From the NCBI RefSeq assembly GCF_042466115.1, contig NZ_JAXHBQ010000001.1:3149350-3213349 (forward strand): a DNA stretch of 64,000 nt, given 5' to 3'. This DNA is from SW4 sp042466115 (GTDB lineage Bacteria; Pseudomonadota; Alphaproteobacteria; Rhodobacterales; Rhodobacteraceae). Shown here in pieces: positions 42,504-51,200 of the stretch. The notes below the pieces were generated by a model. It was not told the origin of the DNA, ran no database searches, and saw nothing but the letters and a program-made list of their open reading frames with translations. A program made the position numbers and the translations under genes. Each line of letters begins with the position of its first letter. The stretch's first letter is position 1.

Positions 42504-43544
42504 CTACAGTGCGTCGTTGAGGATAATCTGGGTCTTCAAATCGCTGGGTCGGTCCGAAAGCGTTTCAAATGCGGTGCCAATGTCGTCCAACGTGTAGGTT
42601 GCAGCCGTAAAGGCTGTCGTGTCGAACCTGCCGTGACACAGCAAACTCAATGCGTAGTGCATCGCTTGCCCTGGTCCTGCGACGCTGCCCATGAGGGAGT
42701 ATTCGCGCAATACCGTCGACAGTAAATCCACCTTCAATTCCGACCCTTCGGGCGGAAGGCCAAACGCGGCAAGGTGACCGCCCGGACGAAGCGCCACTTG
42801 CGCTAACTCATATAAGGCCGTCGCGCCGACGCTTTCGATCGCCAGATCGACACCGCGCCCGTCCGTCATTTCTCGCACAACGTCAAGGAGCCGTTTTGGA
42901 TCGCTGACAACGGCGTCGGCCCCCGCGGCTTTTGCCAGCTTCGCCCGTTCCGATGATGTTTCGGCCACGATGATAGGGGCTGCCCCCGTTAGGCGCTGCA
43001 TCTGGATATGCAGGTTCCCAATAGGGCCCGCGCCAATAATCAGCACGGCCCGCGCCGGTTCAAGCCCGCTGCGCACCGCGGTGTGAACAACGCAGGCAAC
43101 AGGCTCTGTCAGGGCAAGCACGTCAAATGAGGTCGTTTCCGGCGCTTGGATCACAAGATGGGCTGGCACCCGCACGTAGTCTGCAAAGCCACCATCCACG
43201 TCGATGCCAATCTGTTTTATGGAGGGGCAGTTCATCAATTGCCCGCGGCGACAGTAATAGCAGCGCCCGCACCCGTGGTTGATGTCCACCACGGCCGCAA
43301 TGCCCTCGGCGACACCGCTTTTTGCACCTGATTGCACGACGCGACCGGAAAACTCGTGCCCCGGCACAAGGGGCAGGCGATGCGCCATAAAGCTACCGTC
43401 GTAGATATGCGTGTCTGTTCCGCAAATGCCGCATCGTGCGACCTCTAGCAAAACCTCACCGGGCTGGATGTCGGGAACAGGGCGCAAGTCCAGTTCAAAT
43501 CTGCGCGGCTCAACCAAAACAGCGGCTCGCATCTTTTGTGTCAT
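42504..43544 (-). CDS. zinc-dependent medium-chain alcohol dehydrogenase (sorbitol/threonine dehydrogenase-like)
   Basis: A 346-residue MDR-family enzyme. Catalytic zinc: CGICGTDTHIYDG and GHEFSGRV; structural zinc: four cysteines in HGCGRCYYCRRGQLMNC; Rossmann motif VLIIGAGPIGNL. The pattern fits the polyol or sugar dehydrogenase subgroup. GGGGGAG precedes ATG 43544. It follows the binding-protein gene with a terminator between, so it may depend on read-through or its own promoter. It likely oxidises the polyol or an intermediate of the same pathway. Confidence 0.9.
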   Translation of the reverse strand: MTQKMRAAVLVEPRRFELDLRPVPDIQPGEVLLEVARCGICGTDTHIYDGSFMAHRLPLVPGHEFSGRVVQSGAKSGVAEGIAAVVDINHGCGRCYYCRRGQLMNCPSIKQIGIDVDGGFADYVRVPAHLVIQAPETTSFDVLALTEPVACVVHTAVRSGLEPARAVLIIGAGPIGNLHIQMQRLTGAAPIIVAETSSERAKLAKAAGADAVVSDPKRLLDVVREMTDGRGVDLAIESVGATALYELAQVALRPGGHLAAFGLPPEGSELKVDLLSTVLREYSLMGSVAGPGQAMHYALSLLCHGRFDTTAFTAATYTLDDIGTAFETLSDRPSDLKTQIILNDAL

Positions 43545-43572
43545 GTCGCTCCCCCAGCTTGGCGATCAAAAC

Positions 43573-43607
43573 GAAAAAACGCAGGCCCGACATTGTCAGG
43601 CCTGCGC
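43573..43607 (-). terminator. intrinsic terminator after the binding-protein gene
   Basis: On the minus strand CGCAGGCC / GGCCTGCG forms a stem with an approximately ten-base loop, followed by six T residues. It lies 15 bases after the binding-protein stop and before the alcohol dehydrogenase, suggesting that the binding protein is made in excess over downstream genes. Confidence 0.82.
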
Positions 43608-43623
43608 ACTTCAGTGTGTTGGC

Positions 43624-44613
43624 TTACCAGGTGGGACGCTCGAACTCGTCCACGTTCTCGGGCGTGATTTTGGCACGTTCGATTTCCTGAAGCTCCGGCA
43701 CTTCGATACCGTTCGCAACCCGAACTGCGGTCTGGATGGCAAGGATTGCATCATCGATTGGCGACTGTTTCCCCGAGCCGGAGATCCAGCCCTCGCGCAT
43801 CGCGTCCCAGCCTTCACCAAACTGGTTGCAGCTGACGACTTTGACATCGCCGGGTTCCATGCCCGCGCCCTGCAGGGCGCTGACGACGCCAAGTGCCATG
43901 CCGTCATCGAACGCGTAAACACCATCGATCTGGTCACCGAACTGGGTCAGGAACGTTTCAGTAACCGTTTGCGCTTTTTCACGGTTCCACTCGGCGGTCT
44001 GGCTGGCGAGGACTTCGATGTCGGGGTAGTTGTCCGCAAGCTCATCAAGGAAGCAGTTGCCGCGCAAGATGGACACAGCATAGCCCGGTGTCCCCTCGAC
44101 CACGACGATGTTACCTTCGCCGCCCATGGCATCGCCCAGCATCTCAGCAGCCTGCGCGGCCAGCGCGCAATCATCTGGTCCGGTATGCCCTTCGATATAG
44201 CGGCGGCCAGCCTCACCAAGGGGCGAGTTCGACGTAATTACGGGAATGCCTGCACGCGACGCGTTGCGGATCGCGGGGATCAAAGCATTCTGGGACGTCG
44301 GCCAAACGACCATGGCATCCATGTTCTGCGAAGCCATGTCCTGAATCTGGTCGAACTGCGTTGCCGGGTCGCCCTGCGGGTCCATCACCGTCGCCTGAAT
44401 GCCAAGCTCGGCGGCATAGGACTCGGCCGTTTCGGCATACATCGCCTGATAGGAATTCGAGCCGGGATAAAGAACTGTAATCCCGATGCGGGTTTCGGAC
44501 AGCGGCTTTGTCAGCTCGCCGCCCAGCCATTCGGGTGCATCCTGCGCAGTTGCGACCCCTGCGGACAAGGTGACAGCGGCCACGATGGCCAATGCTATTG
44601 TGGATTTGGTCAT
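43624..44613 (-). CDS. sugar ABC transporter periplasmic binding protein, RbsB-like
   Basis: A 329-residue type-1 periplasmic binding protein. The signal peptide is MTKSTIALAIVAAVTLSAG, cleaved near ATA-QD. Domain pattern: IGITVLYPGSNSYQAMYAE, QNMDAMVVWPTSQNALIPAI, GIPVITSNSPL, and DGVYAFDDGMALGVVSAL. It binds an unknown pentose, hexose or polyol and feeds the permeases encoded divergently. ATG 44613 has an ideal GAGGAGG site. The 272-bp divergent gap carries a motif shared with the regulator's own promoter region. Confidence 0.92.
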   Translation of the reverse strand: MTKSTIALAIVAAVTLSAGVATAQDAPEWLGGELTKPLSETRIGITVLYPGSNSYQAMYAETAESYAAELGIQATVMDPQGDPATQFDQIQDMASQNMDAMVVWPTSQNALIPAIRNASRAGIPVITSNSPLGEAGRRYIEGHTGPDDCALAAQAAEMLGDAMGGEGNIVVVEGTPGYAVSILRGNCFLDELADNYPDIEVLASQTAEWNREKAQTVTETFLTQFGDQIDGVYAFDDGMALGVVSALQGAGMEPGDVKVVSCNQFGEGWDAMREGWISGSGKQSPIDDAILAIQTAVRVANGIEVPELQEIERAKITPENVDEFERPTW

Positions 44614-44728
44614 GATTTCCTCCTCTGGACGCTGCCATTCCTCCAGTGTGCACTCCCCGTTGGCAGCGTTGCGGGGTGCTTGAGTCAAACTGTTTGGCAG
44701 AAAGAACGCGCGCTCAACGGTTGAAATG

Positions 44729-44739
44729 TCCAAATCTGA
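44729..44739. promoter_or_regulatory. candidate operator, motif copy 2 (TCCAAATCTGA)
   Basis: In the gap between the divergent binding-protein and permease genes. Exact reverse complement of the motif at 40703-40713; the similarity continues loosely as TTTCG a few bases later. A separate TTGGACCAA palindrome is at 44819-44827. Confidence 0.35.
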
Positions 44740-44885
44740 TTTTCGGAGTCTTCGGCCTGCGGCCAATACCACGCCAGGGCCCGAGACGTAAAGCGACGCG
44801 GGCTGCGAAAAATCCATTTTGGACCAATCGGAAGTTTGTTGCCAAAGATGTGCTGCCTATCGTCGGGTCAGGGAGGACGAATTTC

Positions 44886-45839
44886 ATGGGGCAGACGATG
44901 AACGGTGTGCTGCGAAAGCACGGGCTGGTGCTCGCGTTTCTCGTGTTTCTGGGTGCAGTCGCGCTGAATGCCGAGGCGTTTTTGACGCTGGGCAACATAT
45001 TGGATGTGCTGCGTCAGGTGTCGATCACGGGCATGATGGCGCTGGGTGTGACCTTTGTTGTCCTGACCGGGCGGCTGGACCTGTCGGTCGGGTCACTGCT
45101 GACCCTCTTGACGGTGATCGTCGTGGACCAGCATAACACGGCGGGGCCGTTTGCAGCGATCATGATGACGCTTCTGGCCGGACTGGCCATTGGCGCTTTC
45201 AACGGGCTGCTTGTCGGCTTTGTCGGGCTCAACGCCCTGATCGTTACGCTCGCCATGTTGTCTTTCTTGCAAGGGCTTGTTTTGTTTTATTCCGGCGGCT
45301 CGAACGTCAATGTGCAGAACGCGCAAGAGACGTGGTTTGGCGTGTTCGGACGTGGTGATCTCATGGGGCTGCCGGTGCCGGTGATCCTCTTCCTTCTGGG
45401 TGCCATTGTTGCCGGGCTCGTTTTACAGTTCACGACATTCGGGCGGCGTATCTATGGCGTGGGCGGCAATGAAACCGCCAGCATCTTTTCGGGTGTCGAT
45501 GCCCGCTGGACGGTGTTCTGGGCCTACGTCGTGTCCGGCCTGACCACGGGGGTTGCGGCCGTCATCATGGGCAGCCGCGTGATGGGCGCACAGAACACCA
45601 TCGGGCAGGGCTACGAACTTACGGTTCTGGCTGGTGTGATCCTTGGTGGAACGTCGCTGCTTGGTGGCTCGGGGAGCATTTGGCGCACTGTGATCGGCAT
45701 TTCGATGCTGGGATTTATCCAGAACGGACTGCTTCTGCTCGGGTTTGCCTATTACGTCCAATGGCTCGTGACCTGGGCTGTCATCATTGTTGCGGTCTGG
45801 ATTGATCTGGCTGCGAAGCGCGGGAGGATCATTGCATGA
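44886..45839 (+). CDS. sugar ABC transporter permease, RbsC-like, first of two
   Basis: A 317-residue inner-membrane permease of the ribose/xylose/arabinose class with eight to ten membrane segments. Family signatures are GMMALGVTFVVLTGRLDLSVGS and GGNETASIFSGVD, with the EAA-equivalent region LAGVILGGTSLLGGSGSIW. ATG 44886 has GGGAGGA upstream and is chosen over a much longer in-frame reading. Overlaps the second permease gene by four bases. Two distinct permeases imply a heterodimeric channel. Confidence 0.9.
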   Translation: MGQTMNGVLRKHGLVLAFLVFLGAVALNAEAFLTLGNILDVLRQVSITGMMALGVTFVVLTGRLDLSVGSLLTLLTVIVVDQHNTAGPFAAIMMTLLAGLAIGAFNGLLVGFVGLNALIVTLAMLSFLQGLVLFYSGGSNVNVQNAQETWFGVFGRGDLMGLPVPVILFLLGAIVAGLVLQFTTFGRRIYGVGGNETASIFSGVDARWTVFWAYVVSGLTTGVAAVIMGSRVMGAQNTIGQGYELTVLAGVILGGTSLLGGSGSIWRTVIGISMLGFIQNGLLLLGFAYYVQWLVTWAVIIVAVWIDLAAKRGRIIA

Positions 45840-46810
45840 GTGACGCAACCCAACACAGGGGCACAAACCTGACGCAAAACGTGGTGTCCTGGCTTTTGCG
45901 CAATCACATCTGGGTCTTCCTGGCTCTGACATCCCTCGTCTTTTCGCTGACCAGCCCGTATTTTCTGACGATCAATAATATCGGCAACATCCTGACCCAA
46001 GGCGCCTTCATCGGTATTCTTGCGATTGGCATGACCTTGGTGATGATCGACGGAGAGATTGATCTGTCTGTCGGTGCTATCCTTGCCCTTGCCTCGGCAT
46101 TGGCGATCGGATTGCAGGATCATATGGGCGTCTGGCCCGCTGTCGCCCTTGGCGTGATGTCTGGCGCGGCCTTGGGATTTCTGAACGGCACGCTTGTCGC
46201 GCTATCGGGGATGCATTCGTTTATCGTAACGCTGGGCGGGCTGATCGGCATTCGCGGGTTGGTCTTTGTCTATAGCGGCGAAAACGCACTGATGGTTCCG
46301 GATTTCAGCTATACCGAAATTCCGGAGGTCTACCTCGGCCCTATCTCGCTTACCGCAATCATCTTTTTTGCATTGGCGCTGTTTTTCCAGTGGGTCCTGT
46401 CGAGCACCCGACACGGGCGTGAAACCTACGCGGTTGGTGACAACATCGAGGCAGCGCATGACGCGGGCATCAACGTAAAGCGCCACAAGATTATCAACTT
46501 CACCATTTGTGGCACCTTGGCGGCTGTCTGTGGCATCCTGTTGTCCATGCGTTTGGGCACTGCAGAACCCAACGCAGGCAAAATCTGGGAGCTCTGGACA
46601 ATCATCGCTGTCGTGCTGGGCGGGACACGGCTGCAGGGCGGTTTCGGCAGCATGTGGATGACGATTGGCGGCGTGTTGACGCTGGCGGTTTTGCGCAACG
46701 GACTGCGTCTGTTGAACACACCCAACTACGTGGAGCTGATGGTGATGGGCGGCGTGCTCGTCTTGGCACTGGTGCTGGACAAACTGCTAAATCATAGAGG
46801 AGCAACCTGA
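45836..46810 (+). CDS. sugar ABC transporter permease, RbsC-like, second of two
   Basis: A 324-residue permease similar in design to the preceding one: IGILAIGMTLVMIDGEIDLSVGA, AVGDNIEAAHDAGINVKRHK, and IIAVVLGGTRLQGGFGSMW. It starts at the ATGA overlap with the first permease and ends one base into the ATPase start (TGATG). The two permeases are different enough to be paired subunits of one transporter rather than alternative ones. Confidence 0.92.
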   Translation: MSDATQHRGTNLTQNVVSWLLRNHIWVFLALTSLVFSLTSPYFLTINNIGNILTQGAFIGILAIGMTLVMIDGEIDLSVGAILALASALAIGLQDHMGVWPAVALGVMSGAALGFLNGTLVALSGMHSFIVTLGGLIGIRGLVFVYSGENALMVPDFSYTEIPEVYLGPISLTAIIFFALALFFQWVLSSTRHGRETYAVGDNIEAAHDAGINVKRHKIINFTICGTLAAVCGILLSMRLGTAEPNAGKIWELWTIIAVVLGGTRLQGGFGSMWMTIGGVLTLAVLRNGLRLLNTPNYVELMVMGGVLVLALVLDKLLNHRGAT

Positions 46811-48315
46811 TGGAAAATGCGATCCTCAAAGTTGAAGGAATAACCAAGACCTTTCCCGGCGTTAAGGCGCTGGATGCGGTGAGCTTTGATATCCGTCCCG
46901 GTGAGGTTCACGCGCTTGTCGGCGAAAACGGCGCTGGAAAATCGACGCTCATGAAGGTGCTGGCGGGCCTGCACAAACCCGACAGCGGAGAGATCATTTA
47001 TCAAGGCGCGCCGACCCAGGTGGCAGGCCCGTTGGATGCACGACAAAAGGGGATCTTGCTGATCCATCAGGAATTGTCGCTCTCGCCGGAATTGTCCGTG
47101 GCCGAGAACATCTATCTGGGCGCGTGGCCGACCAATCGGTTCGGCGTTCTGAAAAAGCGGGAACTCAGACGCAACGCCTCTGCCGCGCTCGAGGCATTGG
47201 GCTGCGGATTTGGCGCGGATACCCGCGTCGGCACACTCTCGGTGGCGATGCAGCAAATGGTCGAAATCGCTCGCGCCGAAGCTTTCCGCGCCAACGTGGT
47301 CATCTTTGATGAACCGACAGCATCCCTGACCGACACCGAAAAGGACCAGCTTTTCCAGACCATTCGCGGGTTGAAGGCGCGCGGCGTGGGCATTGTCTAT
47401 ATCTCGCACAAGATGGACGAAATTTTTGACATCACCGACCGCATCACCGTGCTGCGAGACGGGCAGGTGCAAGGCACGCTCAAAACGAATGACACAGACC
47501 TGAACGTGGTGACACGAATGATGATCGGGCGGACGCTGGACACCTATTTCGTCAAGGCCAAAGCGGATTTTGGCGAAGACGTGTTGCGCGTCGAAGACCT
47601 CAGCAAAGAGGGCCTCTTTCAGGATGTCTCCTTTTCAGTCCGCGAGGGCGAAGTGCTGGGGCTTTATGGGCTGGTCGGGGCGGGCCGGTCCGAGGTGGTC
47701 GAAACCGTCTTTGGCGTGCGCAAGGCAGACAGCGGCCAACTCTTCTGGAAAGGCAGCCACATCAATCTGCCAACCCCGCGACAATCCATCGACATGGGCA
47801 TGGCGCTGGTCCCTGAAAGCCGCAAGGAACAGGGGCTTGTTCTGATGATGGGTGGGCGCGAAAACACCTCCCTTCCGCATCTGAGCCTTTTCTCTGAGCT
47901 TTCGGTGATGAACCGTGGCAAAGAAATGAGCACATTCGAGAAGTATCAATCGGCCCTGTCGATCAAGACCACTGGCCCAGATCAGGCCATGTCGCAGCTG
48001 TCGGGCGGAAATCAGCAGAAATTCGTGCTGGCAAAGTGGCTGTGTGCCGATCCCAAGCTGATCATTCTTGATGAACCCACACGCGGCATCGACGTAGGGT
48101 CAAAATCGGCCATCCACGAGTTGATCGCCGATCTGGCCGAACGGGGGCTTGCCGTGATCGTGATCTCGTCGGAAATGCCTGAAGTGCTGGGCGTCAGCCA
48201 TCGCGTGCTGACAATGTCCGAAGGCGCGGTCGTGGCAGAATTCGAAGGCGATGCAATGACCGAGGAAAACCTGATTGACGCCGTGTCCCACCATCGCGGC
48301 GAGGCCGCGGCGTAA
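46810..48315 (+). CDS. sugar ABC transporter ATPase, RbsA/MglA type
   Basis: A 501-residue ATPase with two fused nucleotide-binding domains. First domain: Walker A GENGAGKST, Walker B VVIFDEPTASL. The second has a degenerate Walker A GLVGAGRSEVV but a good signature LSGGNQQKFVLAKWL and Walker B LIILDEPTRGIDVG; this asymmetry is normal for the family. It energises uptake through the two upstream permeases. Tightly coupled to the second permease by a one-base overlap. Confidence 0.95.
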   Translation: MENAILKVEGITKTFPGVKALDAVSFDIRPGEVHALVGENGAGKSTLMKVLAGLHKPDSGEIIYQGAPTQVAGPLDARQKGILLIHQELSLSPELSVAENIYLGAWPTNRFGVLKKRELRRNASAALEALGCGFGADTRVGTLSVAMQQMVEIARAEAFRANVVIFDEPTASLTDTEKDQLFQTIRGLKARGVGIVYISHKMDEIFDITDRITVLRDGQVQGTLKTNDTDLNVVTRMMIGRTLDTYFVKAKADFGEDVLRVEDLSKEGLFQDVSFSVREGEVLGLYGLVGAGRSEVVETVFGVRKADSGQLFWKGSHINLPTPRQSIDMGMALVPESRKEQGLVLMMGGRENTSLPHLSLFSELSVMNRGKEMSTFEKYQSALSIKTTGPDQAMSQLSGGNQQKFVLAKWLCADPKLIILDEPTRGIDVGSKSAIHELIADLAERGLAVIVISSEMPEVLGVSHRVLTMSEGAVVAEFEGDAMTEENLIDAVSHHRGEAAA

Positions 48316-48341
48316 GCGACAAATCTGCAGGAGGTCAGCCG

Positions 48342-49457
48342 ATGAGCAAACCGGAGATTGGGATCGGACTGGTCGGATCAGGCTTTATGGGACGGTGTCA
48401 CGCTAATGCCTTCCGTTCCGTTTCAGGGCTGTTTGATGTGCCAGTTACGCCCCGCTTGGAGGTGCTTGCCGATGCAACCGATGAACTGGCGCAACACTCC
48501 GCATTGGCGCTGGGGTTTGCCAGAGGAACCGGTGACTGGCGATCTCTCGTTGCAGATGACGCGGTCGATATCGTCGCCATCACAGCGCCCAACGTGTTGC
48601 ACGCACCGATTGCCCATGCCGCGATTGATGCGGGCAAGACGGTCTATTGCGAAAAGCCATTGTCGACGACAGCTGCGCTTGCGCTTGAGATGACCGAAGC
48701 CGCCGAAGCAGCGGGTATCGTCACGCTGGTTGGCTTCAATTTCCTGCGCAACCCGATGATCAAGCTTGCGCGCGAGATCATAACCAGCGGCGAAATCGGC
48801 GAGGTCACGGGCTTTCGCGGGCGACATGCAGAAAACTATATGGCCAACCCTGATGTGCCCCATTCCTTCCGAACCGATCCACAAGGCGGCGGTGCGCTGG
48901 CCGATATCGGCAGCCACATCATCTCGATGGCGCGTTACCTGCTTGGGCCGATGGCCGAGGTGCAGGCCGATTGCCGGACGATCCACGCCACCCGTCCCAA
49001 GACCCTTGGTGCATCCGAGCGCACGCCGGTCGCGGTGGATGACATGACACATGCCCTTGTGCGGTTCGCGAACGGAGTTAGCGGCAGCATCGAAGCGAAT
49101 TGGGCCGCCACCGCGCGCACAATGGACCTGTCGTGGGAAATCACAGGCACGTCCGGTGCGCTGGCCTTTGGCCAGGAGGCTATGAACGAACTCCTTATCT
49201 GGTCGGACACCGGCGGACGCAGTGGCTACAAGCGGATCGAAGCCGGCCCAAGCCATCCACCCTATGGCGCATTTTGCCCCGCACCAGGCCACCATCTGGG
49301 GTTCAATGACCTAAAGGTCATCGAGGTGGCTGAGCTTTTGTCAGCACATGCAGGCGGCGTGTCCTGCGGCCCTGATTTTCGCGAAGCCTACGAGGTTCAA
49401 AGAACGGTCGAAGCAATGCAACACTCTCATGCCTCTCGCAGATGGGTGTCGATCTGA
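48342..49457 (+). CDS. Gfo/Idh/MocA family oxidoreductase
   Basis: A 371-residue dehydrogenase in the same operon as the transporter. Rossmann start IGLVGSGFMGRCHANAF, catalytic-lysine motif YCEKPLSTTAALALEM, and GGGALADIGSHIISMARYL in the substrate domain. It shares the overall family with the enzyme at 38023 but the two differ throughout, so they probably catalyse different steps. An AGGAGG-like site (GCAGGAGG) lies upstream. A hairpin follows at 49468-49484. Confidence 0.88.
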   Translation: MSKPEIGIGLVGSGFMGRCHANAFRSVSGLFDVPVTPRLEVLADATDELAQHSALALGFARGTGDWRSLVADDAVDIVAITAPNVLHAPIAHAAIDAGKTVYCEKPLSTTAALALEMTEAAEAAGIVTLVGFNFLRNPMIKLAREIITSGEIGEVTGFRGRHAENYMANPDVPHSFRTDPQGGGALADIGSHIISMARYLLGPMAEVQADCRTIHATRPKTLGASERTPVAVDDMTHALVRFANGVSGSIEANWAATARTMDLSWEITGTSGALAFGQEAMNELLIWSDTGGRSGYKRIEAGPSHPPYGAFCPAPGHHLGFNDLKVIEVAELLSAHAGGVSCGPDFREAYEVQRTVEAMQHSHASRRWVSI

Positions 49458-49928
49458 AGACTTTTCGGGGCTTTGATGAAGCCCTGAGGCCCAACGACGC
49501 TGTGGGGTAATGGACTGTCGAACCACGTGACCATCTCAAGGGCTGCTTTGGAAACTCACATCAAGTATATGTCTCAGTGTTTAAAGGCTGATAAGCACGC
49601 AATCCATAGATTCCGGACCTGATCCCTGCATTGGTTTGCACAAGAGACCGCTTCTCGCTTTGCTAAGCGGCAGAGTAATTATCGATAATGCCGCATTTTC
49701 TTCGCTGCGAGCGCGAGCAGCAAAAAAACTGAATTCACAGTTTGGGCTCTGTGCTGCCCTTCGCGGACACTCCTCGCATGACTTCTTTCTGAATTCTCGG
49801 GCCGTGCGGTGACGCCAAGGGTTTTCTCAAGAATCGCGTTGGAACGATGCGCTTTTCCCTTCGCTTTGATCGCGCGCAAAGCGGGTGTGGCCGCGCCCGC
49901 ATATACTGGCGCGCAAAGGAGCACTCAC
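49458..49928. other. 471-bp gene-poor region at the right edge of the catabolic island
   Basis: AT-rich compared with both sides, especially 49550-49740. A GGGCTT-TGATG-AAGCCC hairpin at 49468-49484 just after the dehydrogenase gene may be a terminator, though no T tract follows. A minus-strand frame of 81 codons exists (49679-49924) but resembles no family and overlaps the leader of the next gene. I see no transposase or attachment site that I can support. Confidence 0.45.
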
Positions 49929-50453
49929 ATGAAAATCCTCATCGCCTATGCAACCACCGATGGCCAAACCCGCAAGATTGCCCGCTATTGTGCCGACTAC
50001 CTTGTTGATCACGGCCATACAGTTGAACTGATCACCGCAAGGGATGCCGCGCCACTTGACCTGACCCGCTTTGACCGTGCGGTGCTGGCCGGGTCGATCC
50101 ATGCGGGCGGGTTTCAGAAAGACCTGCATGACCTGGCCGAAGCCCATGCGGCGGAACTGTCGCAGAAGGATGCGATATTCCTTGCGGTGTCCCTGACAGC
50201 CGCGGGCACGGACGCTGACGACTGGAAAGGCCTGCGCAAGTGCATCGCCCGTTTTGAAGATGAAACCGAATGGGTGCCGGCGCGTGTTGTCCATGTTGCC
50301 GGAGCCTTCCGGTTCAGCGAATATGATTTCTTTCGGGCCTGGGCCATGCGCCGGATCGCTGCCGAACGCGATGAAACCGTCGATACGCACGCCGACAAGG
50401 AATACACCGATTGGGATGCGCTGGCCGCAGAAATGGACCGGCTCGTTGCCTGA
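49929..50453 (+). CDS. flavodoxin-family protein, HemG (protoporphyrinogen oxidase)-like
   Basis: A 174-residue flavodoxin-fold protein. The FMN phosphate loop ILIAYATTDGQTRKIA (residues 3-18) is clear; YADYLVDHGHTVELI, VLAGSIHAGGFQKDL, and the late segment KEYTDWDALAAEMD fit HemG, the quinone-dependent protoporphyrinogen IX dehydrogenase. Length is close to E. coli HemG (about 180). HemG is uncommon in alphaproteobacteria, where HemJ or HemY usually do this step, so a different flavodoxin role remains possible. ATG 49929 is chosen because residues upstream are not conserved in type. Confidence 0.65.
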   Translation: MKILIAYATTDGQTRKIARYCADYLVDHGHTVELITARDAAPLDLTRFDRAVLAGSIHAGGFQKDLHDLAEAHAAELSQKDAIFLAVSLTAAGTDADDWKGLRKCIARFEDETEWVPARVVHVAGAFRFSEYDFFRAWAMRRIAAERDETVDTHADKEYTDWDALAAEMDRLVA

Positions 50454-50513
50454 TGCCCCCTTGCGGCTGTCCGCGCTGCAGGTCATGTTTGCGCAAACAC
50501 TTCGGGGGTCGCA

Positions 50514-51200
50514 ATGAAACGTTCACGCATCAACGCCATCATGGCCGAAGCCGACGAGATGATCCGCTCTTACGGGTTTGTCCTGCCGCCTTGGGCCTAT
50601 TGGACGCCTGATGAATTCAAGGCACGCAAAGACCAAGCGCACGCCGTGATCACTGCGCGTAACGGTTGGGACATCACCGATTACGGGGCAGGGCGCTATG
50701 ACGATATGGGGCTGTTCCTGTTCACCCTGCGCAACGGCCGTCTGGCCGATCTGCAGCGGGGCGGCGGCATGTGTTATGCGGAAAAGCTGTTGATTTCCAA
50801 GCAGGATCAGCTGTCACCGATGCATACCCATGTGATCAAGGCCGAGGATATCATCAACCGTGGCGGGGCCACTTTGGTTGTGGAACTCTATGGCTCGGAC
50901 GCGCAAGGCAACTTTGACGAAACCGCCGGTGGCACCGTCTGGTGCGACGGGTTGCGCCGTGATTTTGCACCGGGCGAAAAGCTGAAACTGGCTCCGGGTG
51001 AAAGCGTGACCCTGATGCCCGGTGACTGGCACGCCTTTTGGGGCGAGGGGGGCGATGTGCTGATCGGCGAGGTCAGCACCGTCAACGACGATGAAACCGA
51101 CAACATCTTTCGCGAACCCATCGGCCGCTTTGCGCAGGTGGACGAGGATGACCCCCCCACCCACCTGCTGGTCAGTGATTACAAGAGCTGGCTGTCCTAG
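50514..51200 (+). CDS. D-lyxose ketol-isomerase family protein
   Basis: A 228-residue cupin-type sugar isomerase. The metal-binding site is seen in SPMHTHVIKAEDIINRGG (two His and Glu) and in MPGDWHAFWGEGG (third His), matching the D-lyxose/D-mannose isomerase family. Likely converts D-lyxose to D-xylulose, or a related aldose-ketose pair. It is close to the sugar-uptake island and may belong to the same catabolic theme, although the HemG-like gene and a gap lie between. Ends four bases into the convergent RTX gene. Confidence 0.85.
   Translation: MKRSRINAIMAEADEMIRSYGFVLPPWAYWTPDEFKARKDQAHAVITARNGWDITDYGAGRYDDMGLFLFTLRNGRLADLQRGGGMCYAEKLLISKQDQLSPMHTHVIKAEDIINRGGATLVVELYGSDAQGNFDETAGGTVWCDGLRRDFAPGEKLKLAPGESVTLMPGDWHAFWGEGGDVLIGEVSTVNDDETDNIFREPIGRFAQVDEDDPPTHLLVSDYKSWLS

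Noticed and set aside
49679..49924. Minus-strand 81-codon frame upstream of the HemG-like gene
   Set aside because: No recognisable family, overlaps the next gene's leader, and lies in AT-rich decayed DNA; not supportable as a gene.
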